A model generated the notes under the pieces. That model did not search any database. It had not been told where the DNA came from and was given only the letters and a program-made list of their open reading frames with translations. From Shimia biformata (GTDB lineage: Bacteria; Pseudomonadota; Alphaproteobacteria; Rhodobacterales; Rhodobacteraceae): DNA of 64,000 bases. Shown here in pieces: positions 25,204 to 33,669 of the stretch. The translations under genes and the position numbers were made by a program. How positions within the stretch are numbered: the first letter of the stretch is position 1; each line of letters begins with the position of its first letter. The stretch covers positions 434,001 through 498,000 of the forward strand of contig NZ_JAFEJK010000001.1 of the NCBI RefSeq assembly GCF_016888515.1, given 5' to 3'.

Positions 25204-26631
25204 ATGACCAGTAAGTTTGACTATTTTGTCGTTTTTGCCGAAATGCGGACCGGCTCGAATTTCCTTGAGGCCAACCTCAACGCGTTTCACGGCATCTCCT
25301 GTCACGGCGAGGCGTTCAATCCGCATTTCATAGGCTATCCCAACCATGACGACATCCTGGGCGTGACGCTGGACCAGCGCAGCGCCGATCCCGACCGACT
25401 ATTGGCTGCGATCCGGGATCAGGACGGCGTTCTGGGCGGTTTTCGGTTCTTTCACGACCATGACCCGCGTGTGCTGGATCAATGTCTGGCCGATCCGCGC
25501 TGTGCCAAGATCGTGCTGACTCGCAACCCGATCGATTCATACGTCAGTTGGAAGATCGCGCAGGCTACCGGGCAGTGGAAACTGACCGACGTTCGGCGCC
25601 GCAAGGACAGCAAGGTCGCCTTTGACCGGATCGAGTTCAAGCGCCACCTGGAGGAATTGCAAGACTTTCAGGTCACGCTGCTTCATGCGCTTCAGGTCAC
25701 TGGGCAGACAGCCTTCTATGTTGCCTACGAAGATCTTCAGGACCTAGACGTGATAAACGGGCTGGCACGGTTTCTGGGGCTGGACGAACAGCTGGACAGC
25801 CTGGACAGCAGTCTCAAGCGTCAAAACCCTTCGGCGATATCGGATAAGGTCGAGAATTTTCACGAAATCAGCATGGCACTGGCCGATCTCGACCGGTTCA
25901 ACCTCAGCCGCACCCCAAACTTTGAGCCGCGTCGCGGGCCGATGGTGCCCAGCTACACAGCCGCGATCAATGCGCCGCTTCTCTATCTGCCGGTACAGGG
26001 CGGTCCACAGGAACAGGTCAACCGCTGGCTGGCGGCGCTGGACGGCGCGAACCCCGAACAGTTGCCGATGGACTTCAATCAGAAATCCCTGCGTCAATGG
26101 AAAAGGCGCAACAAGGGGCACCGAGGGTTTACGGTGGTGCGGCACCCGGTTGCACGTGCCCATGCTGTCTTCTGCCAAAAGATCCTTTCGACCGGGCAGG
26201 GGTCCTATGCCAAGATCCGCAAAACCCTGGCTCAGGTCTACAAAGTGCCGCTTCCCAAAGAAGGCCTCGACGAGGGTTTTGACCTCGATGCCCACCGCAC
26301 GGCCTTTGTCGGGTTCCTGGAGTTTGTGAAGGCTAATCTCGCCGGACAAACCGGCATCCGCATCGACGCGCATTGGGCAACCCAGACCAGCCAGATACAG
26401 GGGTTTGCCAACGTTGCGTTGCCCGACCTGATCGTCCGCGAGGATGAGATGTCGCCGGCATTGTCCGATCTTGCGCGCGGCGTTGGATGCGCAGAGCCAC
26501 CCCAGGTAGACAGCGCACCGGATGATACTCCGTTTGCTCTGGCCGAGGTTTACTCAGACGAGATCGAAGCGCTGGTCAGCGACATCTACCAGCGAGATTA
26601 TCTTGGGTTTGGGTTCGACAAATGGGCCTGA
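25204..26631 (+). CDS. Two-domain sulfotransferase (Stf0/NodH-like)
   Basis: 475 residues. The N-terminal domain has a PAPS 5'-phosphosulfate loop (EMRTGSNFLEANL, RTGSN at 15-19) and a 3'-phosphate site (VLTRNPIDSYVSW, about 104-116), so it should transfer sulfate from PAPS to a glycan hydroxyl. Residues about 255-475 look like a second sulfotransferase-like domain. It keeps a 3'-phosphate motif (VVRHPVARAHAVF, about 311-323), but the place of the 5' loop reads LYLPVQGGPQEQ, so that site looks degenerate. Last gene of the block. Acceptor unknown. Confidence 0.85.
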   Translation: MTSKFDYFVVFAEMRTGSNFLEANLNAFHGISCHGEAFNPHFIGYPNHDDILGVTLDQRSADPDRLLAAIRDQDGVLGGFRFFHDHDPRVLDQCLADPRCAKIVLTRNPIDSYVSWKIAQATGQWKLTDVRRRKDSKVAFDRIEFKRHLEELQDFQVTLLHALQVTGQTAFYVAYEDLQDLDVINGLARFLGLDEQLDSLDSSLKRQNPSAISDKVENFHEISMALADLDRFNLSRTPNFEPRRGPMVPSYTAAINAPLLYLPVQGGPQEQVNRWLAALDGANPEQLPMDFNQKSLRQWKRRNKGHRGFTVVRHPVARAHAVFCQKILSTGQGSYAKIRKTLAQVYKVPLPKEGLDEGFDLDAHRTAFVGFLEFVKANLAGQTGIRIDAHWATQTSQIQGFANVALPDLIVREDEMSPALSDLARGVGCAEPPQVDSAPDDTPFALAEVYSDEIEALVSDIYQRDYLGFGFDKWA

Positions 26632-26656
26632 AGCGCGGCCGATCGCTGGTGCTGTA

Positions 26657-27121
26657 TCAGGCAGCCTGAACCTTCTGGCTTTCGGTCAGGATGGTGAATA
26701 GCGTCGCGGCATCGGCGTTGGCGCGCAGCTTGGCGCAGATCGAGGTCTCGCGCAGCGTGCGCGACACAAGCGCCAGTGCCTTCAAGTGCTCTACACCTGC
26801 TTCTTCCGGCGCAAACAGCGCAAAGGCAATATCCACGGGTTGCCGGTCCACCGCATCGAAATCGACGGGTTTCTCAAGAAGGACAAACGCACCAACCACG
26901 TCTGACGTACCGGACAACCGGGCATGCGGCAGCGCGACACCGTGGCCGACACCAGTCGGTCCAAGGCTTTCGCGTTCCTGCAACGCCTCGACGACCTGCG
27001 TTGCCTCAAGCCCATAGGCCGAGGCTGCGATGTCGCCAAGCTCGTGCAAAAGCCGTTTTTTGCTTGAGGCGGACGAGATTACCTTGACCGCCTCAGGCTT
27101 CAGGATCTTCGATAAGTCCAT
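26657..27121 (-). CDS. ptsN: PTS IIA-like nitrogen-regulatory protein
   Basis: The EIIA-Ntr end component of the nitrogen PTS relay, 154 residues. The phosphorylated His is in GVGHGVALPHARLSG. It senses PtsP/NPr phosphorylation and regulates potassium transport and carbon/nitrogen balance in relatives. Start taken at ATG 27121 (MDLSKILKPEAVKV), ten bases after GGAGA; a longer frame begins at 27163. It follows hpf by 45 bases in the usual lpt-hpf-ptsN order. Confidence 0.95.
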   Translation of the reverse strand: MDLSKILKPEAVKVISSASSKKRLLHELGDIAASAYGLEATQVVEALQERESLGPTGVGHGVALPHARLSGTSDVVGAFVLLEKPVDFDAVDRQPVDIAFALFAPEEAGVEHLKALALVSRTLRETSICAKLRANADAATLFTILTESQKVQAA

Positions 27122-27166
27122 ACTGCCCGGTTCTCCTGACGGGGCGGTTGCCCACCCCATCACATT

Positions 27167-27736
27167 TTACTGTTGCGGATCAATCCAGCCGATATTGCCG
27201 TCTTCGCGGCGATATACGACGTTCAATCCACCTTTCCCCTCGTTCTGAAAGACCAGCACCGGCGCGCCTGCAAGCTCCATCTGCATCACGGCTTCACCAA
27301 CCGAAAGCGAAGGAATCTTGGTTTCCATTTCGGCGACGATGATGGGCTGGAGCGATTCAGGCTCCGATTCCTCGGTCTCTCGTTCTGGCGCGAGGATATA
27401 AGAGGACGCGCCAAAGAGTTCAACCGGTTCTGCGCGATCCCGGTGGTGGTCCTTCAGGCGACGCTTGTAACGGCGCAGCTGCTTTTCCATTTTTTGGGCA
27501 CAGTCATCGAACGCCGCATAAATTTCGGTCGCGTGTGCCTTGGCCTGTGCGGTCAGCCCGGTCGACAAGTGGACCGTGGCCTCGCAGACATATTCATGAG
27601 CGCTTTTGGAAAAGATCACGTTGGCGTCGGTCGGTCGCTCAGCATATTTGCTGACTACCGCGCCAAGTTCGTCCTGAACGTGAACTTGCAGGGCGTTGCC
27701 GATATCGATCTGTTTTCCGGTGATTTGATAGCGCAT
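27167..27736 (-). CDS. hpf: Ribosome hibernation-promoting factor, long form
   Basis: Long HPF (189 residues) that dimerises and silences 70S ribosomes. The N-terminal RaiA domain starts MRYQITGKQIDIGNALQVHV; after a linker, the C-terminal dimerisation domain includes MELAGAPVLVFQNEGKGGLN and VVYRREDGNIGWIDP. The ATG at 27736 is chosen because AAGGAGA lies 5 bases upstream; the open frame to 27796 is not coding-like. Its own promoter probably lies at 27908-27938. Confidence 0.95.
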   Translation of the reverse strand: MRYQITGKQIDIGNALQVHVQDELGAVVSKYAERPTDANVIFSKSAHEYVCEATVHLSTGLTAQAKAHATEIYAAFDDCAQKMEKQLRRYKRRLKDHHRDRAEPVELFGASSYILAPERETEESEPESLQPIIVAEMETKIPSLSVGEAVMQMELAGAPVLVFQNEGKGGLNVVYRREDGNIGWIDPQQ

Positions 27737-27907
27737 CGTCTCTCCTTTACGTGTCACATGCCGGACGGGTTCCGCAGCGCGCATCTGGCGCAGCAAGAGA
27801 TCAGGTCCGAATGCTGGAATGCGACATGACTTGATATGGCCCAGAAGCTTCGGCGTTCAATCCGGTCACTGTAGGAAGCAGGGCGGAATCCAGAAATGTC
27901 ATACCCC

Positions 27908-27938
27908 ATTCTAGGCTCTGAAAGGCAGGCATTGTCAA
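27908..27938 (-). promoter_or_regulatory. Probable sigma-70 promoter for hpf-ptsN
   Basis: On the minus strand TTGACA (27938-27933) and TAGAAT (27913-27908) are separated by 19 bases, slightly long but with near-perfect hexamers. It lies just after lptB and would give hpf a leader of about 165 bases. The 246-base gap otherwise shows no gene and no trace of rpoN. Confidence 0.45.
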
Positions 27939-27982
27939 TGATCTGGATCACGAAATCCGCGCCGCAGCGCCGCAAGCTATTG

Positions 27983-28741
27983 TCAGGAAATGCGGAAATT
28001 ATCGCCCAGGTAAACCCGTCGCACATTTTCGTTTTCGACCACGTCGTCTGGGGTGCCTGACATCAGCACCTTGCCGTCATGCAGGATATAGGCGCGATCC
28101 ACGATTTCCAGCGTCTCGCGAACATTGTGGTCGGTGATCAGAACACCGATGCCGCGCTTTTTCAGATCGGCGACAAGGTGGCGGATATCGCCGACGCTGA
28201 TCGGGTCGACCCCGGCAAAGGGTTCGTCCAGCAGAAGGTATTTCGGATCGGCGGCCAGGCATCGGGCGATTTCGACCCGGCGGCGTTCCCCGCCTGACAG
28301 CGCCAGCGCGGGGGCGCGGCGCAGGTGTTCGATCGAGAACTCGGACAGAAGTTCCTCAAGCCGCTCGCGGCGCTTGTGGCGGTCCTTCTGGGTGATGTCG
28401 AGAATCGCGGTGATGTTGTCCTCAACCGACAGGCCGCGAAAGATCGACATTTCCTGTGGAAGATAGCCGATTCCCAATTTGGCGCGGCGATACATCGGCA
28501 AAGTTGTGACGTCACGTCCGTCTATCTTCACGTGACCGCCCTCGGGGTAGACCAGCCCGGCGATGGAATAAAACGTCGTGGTTTTGCCCGAGCCGTTCGG
28601 CCCCAGAAGCGCGACGACCTCACCCCGGTCAAGATGCATCGAGAAGTCGCGGATCACGACCCGTTTCTTGTAGCTTTTGCGCAGGTTCTGAACGTCCAGC
28701 CCTTGCTGGCCTTCGGTGACTGTCAGGTCCGGCGTGGGCAT
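27983..28741 (-). CDS. lptB: LPS export ABC transporter ATP-binding protein
   Basis: The ATPase of the LptB2FGC extractor that drives LPS from the inner membrane. 252 residues with Walker [10 protein letters not shown] (47-55), the signature [16 protein letters not shown] and Walker [14 protein letters not shown], and the H-loop in [13 protein letters not shown]. It starts on the last base of the lptA stop. hpf follows directly; the rpoN gene often found between them elsewhere is absent. Confidence 0.97.
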   Translation of the reverse strand: MPTPDLTVTEGQQGLDVQNLRKSYKKRVVIRDFSMHLDRGEVVALLGPNGSGKTTTFYSIAGLVYPEGGHVKIDGRDVTTLPMYRRAKLGIGYLPQEMSIFRGLSVEDNITAILDITQKDRHKRRERLEELLSEFSIEHLRRAPALALSGGERRRVEIARCLAADPKYLLLDEPFAGVDPISVGDIRHLVADLKKRGIGVLITDHNVRETLEIVDRAYILHDGKVLMSGTPDDVVENENVRRVYLGDNFRIS

Positions 28742-29241
28742 CAGTTTTCCCCGGACTTCAGAACGGTTTTGACCCGGCCATGCATCTCGGCTGAGTTGGA
28801 CCGAAGATTTACGGTCATGCGGTCGGCCGAAATGGTGTTCAGTTTCTGTGTCAGCAGCACACCGCCAGTCATTTCTATCATCTGGCCGTCGACGTCATAG
28901 CTGGCATCGCTGGACTCGGCGGCATCGTCGCCGTTCACGATCAGCACGCCGCCCGAGCCGACAAGCCGGGATACGCCCTGAGTATCCTCATTATAGAACA
29001 CGGCGACCTTGGGCGCGGACATGCGCAAAGTGCCCTGGGCGATCACCACATTTCCGGTGAATGTGGCGCTGCCATCCTCCTGGTTCACGACCAGAGAGTC
29101 AGCCGTGACTTCAACCGGCGCGTCGGGATCCTGAGCAAGACCGCCAAAGGCGACTTTCATACCCTGGGCCGAAACGGTCAGAGGAAACAGGGTGATCAAA
29201 AGGACAAGGGCGGCTCGAAATACGGACACGCAAGACCTCAA
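28741..29241 (-). CDS. lptA: LPS transport periplasmic protein
   Basis: A 166-residue periplasmic bridge protein. The signal peptide ([21 protein letters not shown]) is followed by an OstA/LptA beta-jellyroll: [20 protein letters not shown] and [21 protein letters not shown]. It carries LPS from LptC to LptD. Between lptC (three bases away) and lptB (one-base overlap). Confidence 0.93.
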   Translation of the reverse strand: MRSCVSVFRAALVLLITLFPLTVSAQGMKVAFGGLAQDPDAPVEVTADSLVVNQEDGSATFTGNVVIAQGTLRMSAPKVAVFYNEDTQGVSRLVGSGGVLIVNGDDAAESSDASYDVDGQMIEMTGGVLLTQKLNTISADRMTVNLRSNSAEMHGRVKTVLKSGEN

Positions 29242-29244
29242 ACT

Positions 29245-29850
29245 TTATTCGTTGCGCGTGTATACCAGCTTCACGCCGTTTGTGAAAAACAAAAGGGCCT
29301 CACCCTCTTCTTCGCCCTGCTTGACGACCAGTTTCCCGGCTTCGAACTGCCCCATCGGTCCGGTGCCGATGACCGGGCCGGTGGATTCGGCATTCAGGGT
29401 GCGGGTTTCGGTCAGGATTTCGTCCGTCTGGACCTGGTATCCGTTGGACGAAGTCACGGTCACGCCATCGCTCAGGACCACAAGACCGTCTGCGTTGTTC
29501 AGCCGCCCCGAACCCGATTTCAGCTCGAGCCGCGATCCCCCTGACAGGTCGATCCGAGTGTTGATTCCGGTCACTACCACCGTCGTCGGCTTCGCCGGAT
29601 CGGGACGGGCGCTTTCGGCCGTGACCGAGATCCGGTCACCACCATCGGTGACGCCTGTGAAATGTGGTCGGGTCAGCTGCGGGTCGCGGGCGCGTTCTTC
29701 GATATCGACCTTGGCAAAGGGAACGTCGCCGGTGATGTCACGGTCGCGCGCAAGAAGAAACAGCGTGGACAAAAGCGCCAGCGCCGCCAATGGCAACACG
29801 ATCTTCAGCCACGCGACAACGCGGGAATATGTGGTTCCCGGCTCGGCCAT
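29245..29850 (-). CDS. lptC: LPS export system protein, inner-membrane anchored
   Basis: 201 residues from the ATG at 29850. One N-terminal transmembrane helix (WLKIVLPLAALALLSTLFLL) precedes an OstA-like periplasmic domain with repeating LTRPHFTGVTDGGDRISVTA and NNADGLVVLSDGVTVTSSNG. It receives LPS from LptFG and hands it to LptA. A longer frame to 29931 runs into the kdsD coding sequence, so the later start is preferred. Confidence 0.9.
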   Translation of the reverse strand: MAEPGTTYSRVVAWLKIVLPLAALALLSTLFLLARDRDITGDVPFAKVDIEERARDPQLTRPHFTGVTDGGDRISVTAESARPDPAKPTTVVVTGINTRIDLSGGSRLELKSGSGRLNNADGLVVLSDGVTVTSSNGYQVQTDEILTETRTLNAESTGPVIGTGPMGQFEAGKLVVKQGEEEGEALLFFTNGVKLVYTRNE

Positions 29851-29851
29851 G

Positions 29852-30820
29852 TCAGCCGAGACCGGCGCGCAGGCAGTCGTGGATATGTAACAGTCCTTCT
29901 GCCGCACCATTGCCGTCGGGGTCGACGACAAACAGGCTGGTGATCTTCTTGGCGTTCATCACTCCGACCGCGGCTTCAGCCAGTGCGGACGGGGCAATGG
30001 TGGTCGGGCTCTTGGTCATGACTTCGATCGCGGTATGACCCAGAAGCCCGTCCATGTGACGGCGCAGGTCGCCATCGGTGATGATGCCGATTAGCGCGCC
30101 ATTGTCGCCGGTGACACCAACGACGCCAAACCCTTTTTGGCTGATCTCGATAAGCACGTCGGCCATCGGGGTTTTTGCCGCCACCAGCGGCACCGAGTCG
30201 CCTGCGTGCATCAGGTCACGCACCCGGCTGAGGCGCGCGCCCAGCTTGCCGCCCGGGTGGAATTCGCGAAAGTTCTCGGGCGTGAAGCGGCGATGCTCCA
30301 TCAGCGCCACCGCCAGCGCATCGCCAAGCGCCAGCGTCATGGTGGTCGAGGTTGTCGGCACAACACCGGTGCCACAGGCCTCTTCCGCCTTGGGCAGGAT
30401 CAGGCCGACATCGGATTGTTTGATGAGTGTCGACTCCGCCCGGCTTGCTACCCCGATGAGTGGGATCGAAAAGCGGCGCGTGTAGGCGACCAGGTCGGCC
30501 AGTTCCGGTGTCTCACCCGAGTTCGACAAGACCAGTGCCACGTCGCCCTGCGCCATCATCCCAAGGTCGCCATGGCTGGCTTCGGCGGGATGCACGAAAT
30601 GCGCAGGTGTGCCGGTCGAGGCAAAGGTCGCGGCGATCTTTCGTGCGATATGCCCCGATTTTCCCATCCCCGAGACGATCACCCGTCCCTTTGCACTGAG
30701 CAAAAGGTTCACCGCGGCGTCAAATTCATCCCCCAGCGCGTCGCCCAATTGTGTCAGCGCGCGGGATTCGATGTCGATCACCCGGCGGGCGGTCTCAAGA
30801 AATGTCGAATTTTCGGTCAT
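29852..30820 (-). CDS. kdsD: Arabinose-5-phosphate isomerase (KpsF/GutQ family)
   Basis: Converts ribulose 5-phosphate to arabinose 5-phosphate, the first step of Kdo synthesis. 322 residues: a SIS domain (GRVIVSGMGKSGHIARKIAA; HPAEASHGDLGM; LVLSNSGETPELADLVAY) and two CBS domains (VRDLMHAGDSVPLVAAKTPM; MTKSPTTIAPSALAEAAVGV). Directly upstream of lptC, the same order as the E. coli yrb/lpt locus. Works with kdsB (15816-16616). Confidence 0.95.
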   Translation of the reverse strand: MTENSTFLETARRVIDIESRALTQLGDALGDEFDAAVNLLLSAKGRVIVSGMGKSGHIARKIAATFASTGTPAHFVHPAEASHGDLGMMAQGDVALVLSNSGETPELADLVAYTRRFSIPLIGVASRAESTLIKQSDVGLILPKAEEACGTGVVPTTSTTMTLALGDALAVALMEHRRFTPENFREFHPGGKLGARLSRVRDLMHAGDSVPLVAAKTPMADVLIEISQKGFGVVGVTGDNGALIGIITDGDLRRHMDGLLGHTAIEVMTKSPTTIAPSALAEAAVGVMNAKKITSLFVVDPDGNGAAEGLLHIHDCLRAGLG

Positions 30821-30831
30821 GCGATCGGGCC

Positions 30832-31443
30832 TCAGTGGGCAAAAATGTCGGTTTCGGGCCAGCCCGCAAGGTCCAGCTTTGCCCGTGTCGGAAGGAAGTC
30901 GAAACAGGATTGCGCCAATTCGGTGCGGCCTTCGCGGTCCAGCCGCTCGTTCAGCTTTTCGCGCAGCTTATGAAGAAAAAGGACATCAGAGGCAGCATAT
31001 TCCAGCTGCGCTTCGGTCAGCGTCTCGGCGCCCCAGTCGCTTTGCTGCTGCATTTTGGAGATGTCGGTTCCCAACAGTTCTTGCAACAGGTTCTTCAACC
31101 CGTGACGGTCAGTGTAGGTACGCACCAGTTTCGACGCGATCTTGGTGCAATATACCGGTGCCGCCAGTGCGCCAAAGGCGTTGTACATCGCGGCAATGTC
31201 AAACCGCCCGAAATGAAAAAGTTTCAGGACATTCGGATCCTCAAGCATCCGGCACAGGTTCGGGGCTTCGGTCTGACCGATTTCGACCTGCACGATATGG
31301 GCATTGCCATCGCCGCCCGACATCTGGATCACGCACAAACGGTCGCGATGGGGATTCAGTCCCATCGTTTCGCAATCGATGGCGACGACCGGACCAAGGT
31401 CCAGCCCGTCGGGAAGGTCGTTCTTGTAGAGGAAGTTGGTCAT
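30832..31443 (-). CDS. rnd: Short ribonuclease D-type 3'-5' exonuclease
   Basis: 203 residues, only the DEDDy exonuclease domain without the HRDC domains of full-length RNase D. Exo I is VVAIDCETMGLNPHRDRLCV (Asp, Glu), Exo II KLFHFGRFDIAAMYNAF, and Exo III YAASDVLFLHKLR with the catalytic Tyr and Asp. This short form is common in alphaproteobacteria. 12 bases upstream of kdsD, so probably co-transcribed. Confidence 0.9.
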   Translation of the reverse strand: MTNFLYKNDLPDGLDLGPVVAIDCETMGLNPHRDRLCVIQMSGGDGNAHIVQVEIGQTEAPNLCRMLEDPNVLKLFHFGRFDIAAMYNAFGALAAPVYCTKIASKLVRTYTDRHGLKNLLQELLGTDISKMQQQSDWGAETLTEAQLEYAASDVLFLHKLREKLNERLDREGRTELAQSCFDFLPTRAKLDLAGWPETDIFAH

Positions 31444-31530
31444 CCGCGGATCATGCCTTTTGTTTTCCTAGCCCAGATACGGCTTCGGACGTCATGTTTC
31501 AATGTCCGCGAGGTGTGACCCGTGGCCTTA

Positions 31531-32502
31531 TTACGGTATGGCAATGTCGTCTTCGAGGAACCAGCGCACGGTGTCGTCGAAGCCTTCGTCGGCGACAAAA
31601 CCCAGTTTCAACGCCTTGTCGGGACGGAAATGCGCACGCCAGCCCGTGACAATGGCAAAAATCGTCGGGTCCTCATTCCATGTGATCCGCGCCTCGGCTT
31701 CGGGTCCGGCGACACGAGTCATCGCATCAATCATCTGGCGCACCGTGTCGGTTCGACCCGGCAGGTTGAGATTGCGGTTCTGGCCAAAAAGTGCGCCGTC
31801 AATTTCCGCTGCATGAATCAGGTTTCGCGTTACGGTGCGCGGCGCAGTGTGCCAGATCGGAAAGTCGTCTTTCACTGGACAGTTCGCGGCCTCACCCTGC
31901 AAAGGTTCGCGGAAGATCGAGGACATGAAGGACGAGGCCGCCGTGTTCGGTTTGCCCGGCCGGATCGTCACCGTCGGCAGACGCAGTCCCCGCCCATCGA
32001 TGAAGCCGCGCCGGGTCATGTCATTCAGCAACAGCTCTCCCATCGCTTTTTGTGCGCCATAGGACGTCTGAGGGTTCAATTCTACCCCGTCGGTGATCAC
32101 CTCGGGCGCTTCGCCGCCGTGAACGGCGCAGGACGAGGTATAGACCAGAACCGGGCAGTTACCCTGCGCGCGCGCCGCGGCAAAGATCGCCAAGGTGCCG
32201 TCCAGGTTGACGCGCATGCCAAGGTCAAAATCCGCCTCGGACCCGCCGGACGCGATGGTGGCAAGGTGAAAGATGACATCAAACGGGCCGTGATCTGCAA
32301 ACAGTGCATCGACCGCGTCTGCATCCGAAATGTCACAGGCCGTTGGCGTCACGACAAACCCTGCGTCGACACGGGCTGGCGTCGCAAGGTCGGCAAGCAC
32401 CAGTTCCGAGACGGCTGCCTCCCGCAACCTGCCCGACCCGGCAAGTGAGCGCGCGATTTTCTGACCGATGAATCCCCCGCCCCCGGTGATCAAGATGCGC
32501 AT
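31531..32502 (-). CDS. denD: D-erythronate dehydrogenase-like NAD-dependent SDR
   Basis: Extended SDR, 323 residues. NAD site ILITGGGGFIGQKIARSLAG; catalytic Ser/Tyr/Lys in VYTSSCAVHGG and TSYGAQKAMGELL; then LRLPTVTIRPGKPNTAASSF, which I associate with the DenD family that oxidises D-erythronate in tetronate catabolism. The partner genes of that pathway (otnK, otnI, otnC types) are not here, so the substrate is inferred. Divergent from motB across 217 bases. Confidence 0.8.
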   Translation of the reverse strand: MRILITGGGGFIGQKIARSLAGSGRLREAAVSELVLADLATPARVDAGFVVTPTACDISDADAVDALFADHGPFDVIFHLATIASGGSEADFDLGMRVNLDGTLAIFAAARAQGNCPVLVYTSSCAVHGGEAPEVITDGVELNPQTSYGAQKAMGELLLNDMTRRGFIDGRGLRLPTVTIRPGKPNTAASSFMSSIFREPLQGEAANCPVKDDFPIWHTAPRTVTRNLIHAAEIDGALFGQNRNLNLPGRTDTVRQMIDAMTRVAGPEAEARITWNEDPTIFAIVTGWRAHFRPDKALKLGFVADEGFDDTVRWFLEDDIAIP

Positions 32503-32582
32503 GCCGTTCCCCTTCCGCCTCTGGTTTCGGGGCGAGTTTCGGGTTCCTTTGCAGATACGTCAACCGGGCGTTGCGGACGGGT

Positions 32583-32596
32583 TGCGAATATTCGCA
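32583..32596. promoter_or_regulatory. Perfect 14-bp palindrome between denD and motB
   Basis: TGCGAATATTCGCA reads the same on both strands, about 80 bases before denD and 124 before motB. Perfect symmetry suggests an operator for a dimeric regulator; which gene it controls is not known. Confidence 0.4.
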
Positions 32597-32646
32597 GTAA
32601 TTTCCAGCGCAGAGCCCATCACGGCCGAATTGAGGAAAACCCCAAC

Positions 32647-32662
32647 AATTCTATCTGTTAAC
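32647..32662 (+). promoter_or_regulatory. Degenerate CtrA-like box upstream of motB
   Basis: AATT, 7 bases, TTAAC. Only the right half matches the TTAA-N7-TTAAC consensus; a second TTAA half-site lies 24 bases further on. Weak alone, listed because other flagellar units carry better copies. Confidence 0.25.
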
Positions 32663-32719
32663 GCCCTCTAAATCCCGCGGCTGTTAAGTCTTGTCCCGGG
32701 TGAGTAATAGGTGGTGAGA

Positions 32720-33559
32720 ATGGCAGGGCACAATGATGCCGCGCCGGTCATCATCAAGAAGAAGAAGGTCGTCGCCGGCGACGGGCACCATGGGGGGGCC
32801 TGGAAAGTGGCGTATGCGGATTTCGTGACCGCAATGATGGCGTTCTTCATGTTGATGTGGCTGCTGAACGCGACGACGGAAAAACAACGCAAGGGGATCG
32901 CGGATTATTTTAATCCGAACGTTCCGATCAACCGGATTTCGGGCGGCGGTGACGCGCTGTTCGGTGGCAAGTCCGTATTCGAGGACAGCACGCTGGCCAA
33001 AAACGGCACCGGCGGCCTGCCCCCGGTCACAATGGCTCCGCGCACCAAGGCGGACGTTGGCGCGCACCGTGTCGCCAACGAGGAAAGCGGACCCTCGGAC
33101 AAGGCATTTGGCATGATCGAGGATTTTCTGATCGGCAATGGCGGTGAAAGCCTTGTCACTGACAACTTGATGAAACACGTGATCACACGCCAGACCGACG
33201 AGGGGTTGGTGATCGAGGTGTTCGACCTCGATGAGATGCCCCTTTTTGTCGACGGAGAGGCGCGCGCATTTCCAATTTTAGTCGATCTGATGCGGATGAT
33301 TGCTGGCGCGGTCAATCTGGTGGCCAACGAAGTGGCCGTCGAGGGACACGTCCGGGCCGGGCCGCTGCCACTGGCCCAGCCCAAAAGCTGGGAGATTTCC
33401 GTCGACCGTGCCGACAGCGTGCGCCGGTTGCTGGAGGCCCATGGGTTGGACGCGTCCCGGATCGACCGTGTCACCGGCCATGCTGACCGCGATCCCGCCG
33501 ACCTGACACCGATGTCGGTGCGCAACAACCGTATTGAGATCATACTTTTGCGAGACTGA
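32720..33559 (+). CDS. motB: Flagellar motor stator protein MotB
   Basis: 279 residues. One N-terminal transmembrane helix (YADFVTAMMAFFMLMWLLNA) carries the proton-binding Asp (the D of YADF), followed by a plug region and a C-terminal OmpA-like peptidoglycan-binding domain (VEGHVRAGPL; DRADSVRRLLEAHGL; VTGHADRDPADLT). With MotA it forms the ion-driven stator. ATG at 32720 has AGGTGG upstream. It is 10 kb away from motA, unlike the usual motAB pair. Confidence 0.94.
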   Translation: MAGHNDAAPVIIKKKKVVAGDGHHGGAWKVAYADFVTAMMAFFMLMWLLNATTEKQRKGIADYFNPNVPINRISGGGDALFGGKSVFEDSTLAKNGTGGLPPVTMAPRTKADVGAHRVANEESGPSDKAFGMIEDFLIGNGGESLVTDNLMKHVITRQTDEGLVIEVFDLDEMPLFVDGEARAFPILVDLMRMIAGAVNLVANEVAVEGHVRAGPLPLAQPKSWEISVDRADSVRRLLEAHGLDASRIDRVTGHADRDPADLTPMSVRNNRIEIILLRD

Positions 33560-33594
33560 AAGCCGGGGACAGAAAACAGTTCAAGTTTTAGCCG

Positions 33595-33609
33595 TTAGGG
33601 TCATGTTAA
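33595..33609 (+). promoter_or_regulatory. CtrA-like box upstream of flgE
   Basis: TTAG, 7 bases, TTAA, 60 bases before the flgE ATG; one mismatch from TTAA-N7-TTAA. A GAATC (CcrM-type GANTC) lies between it and the gene at 33630-33634. Confidence 0.45.
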
Positions 33610-33669
33610 AGCCCCGCCCGGTATCTGTTGAATCGTCCCAGAAGGTCGATACAGCAGAAAGGCGTATTC

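Noticed and set aside
27737-27982. Possible rpoN remnant between lptB and hpf
   Set aside because: The only frame there (90 codons, minus) has no RpoN-like motif; only promoter elements are seen.
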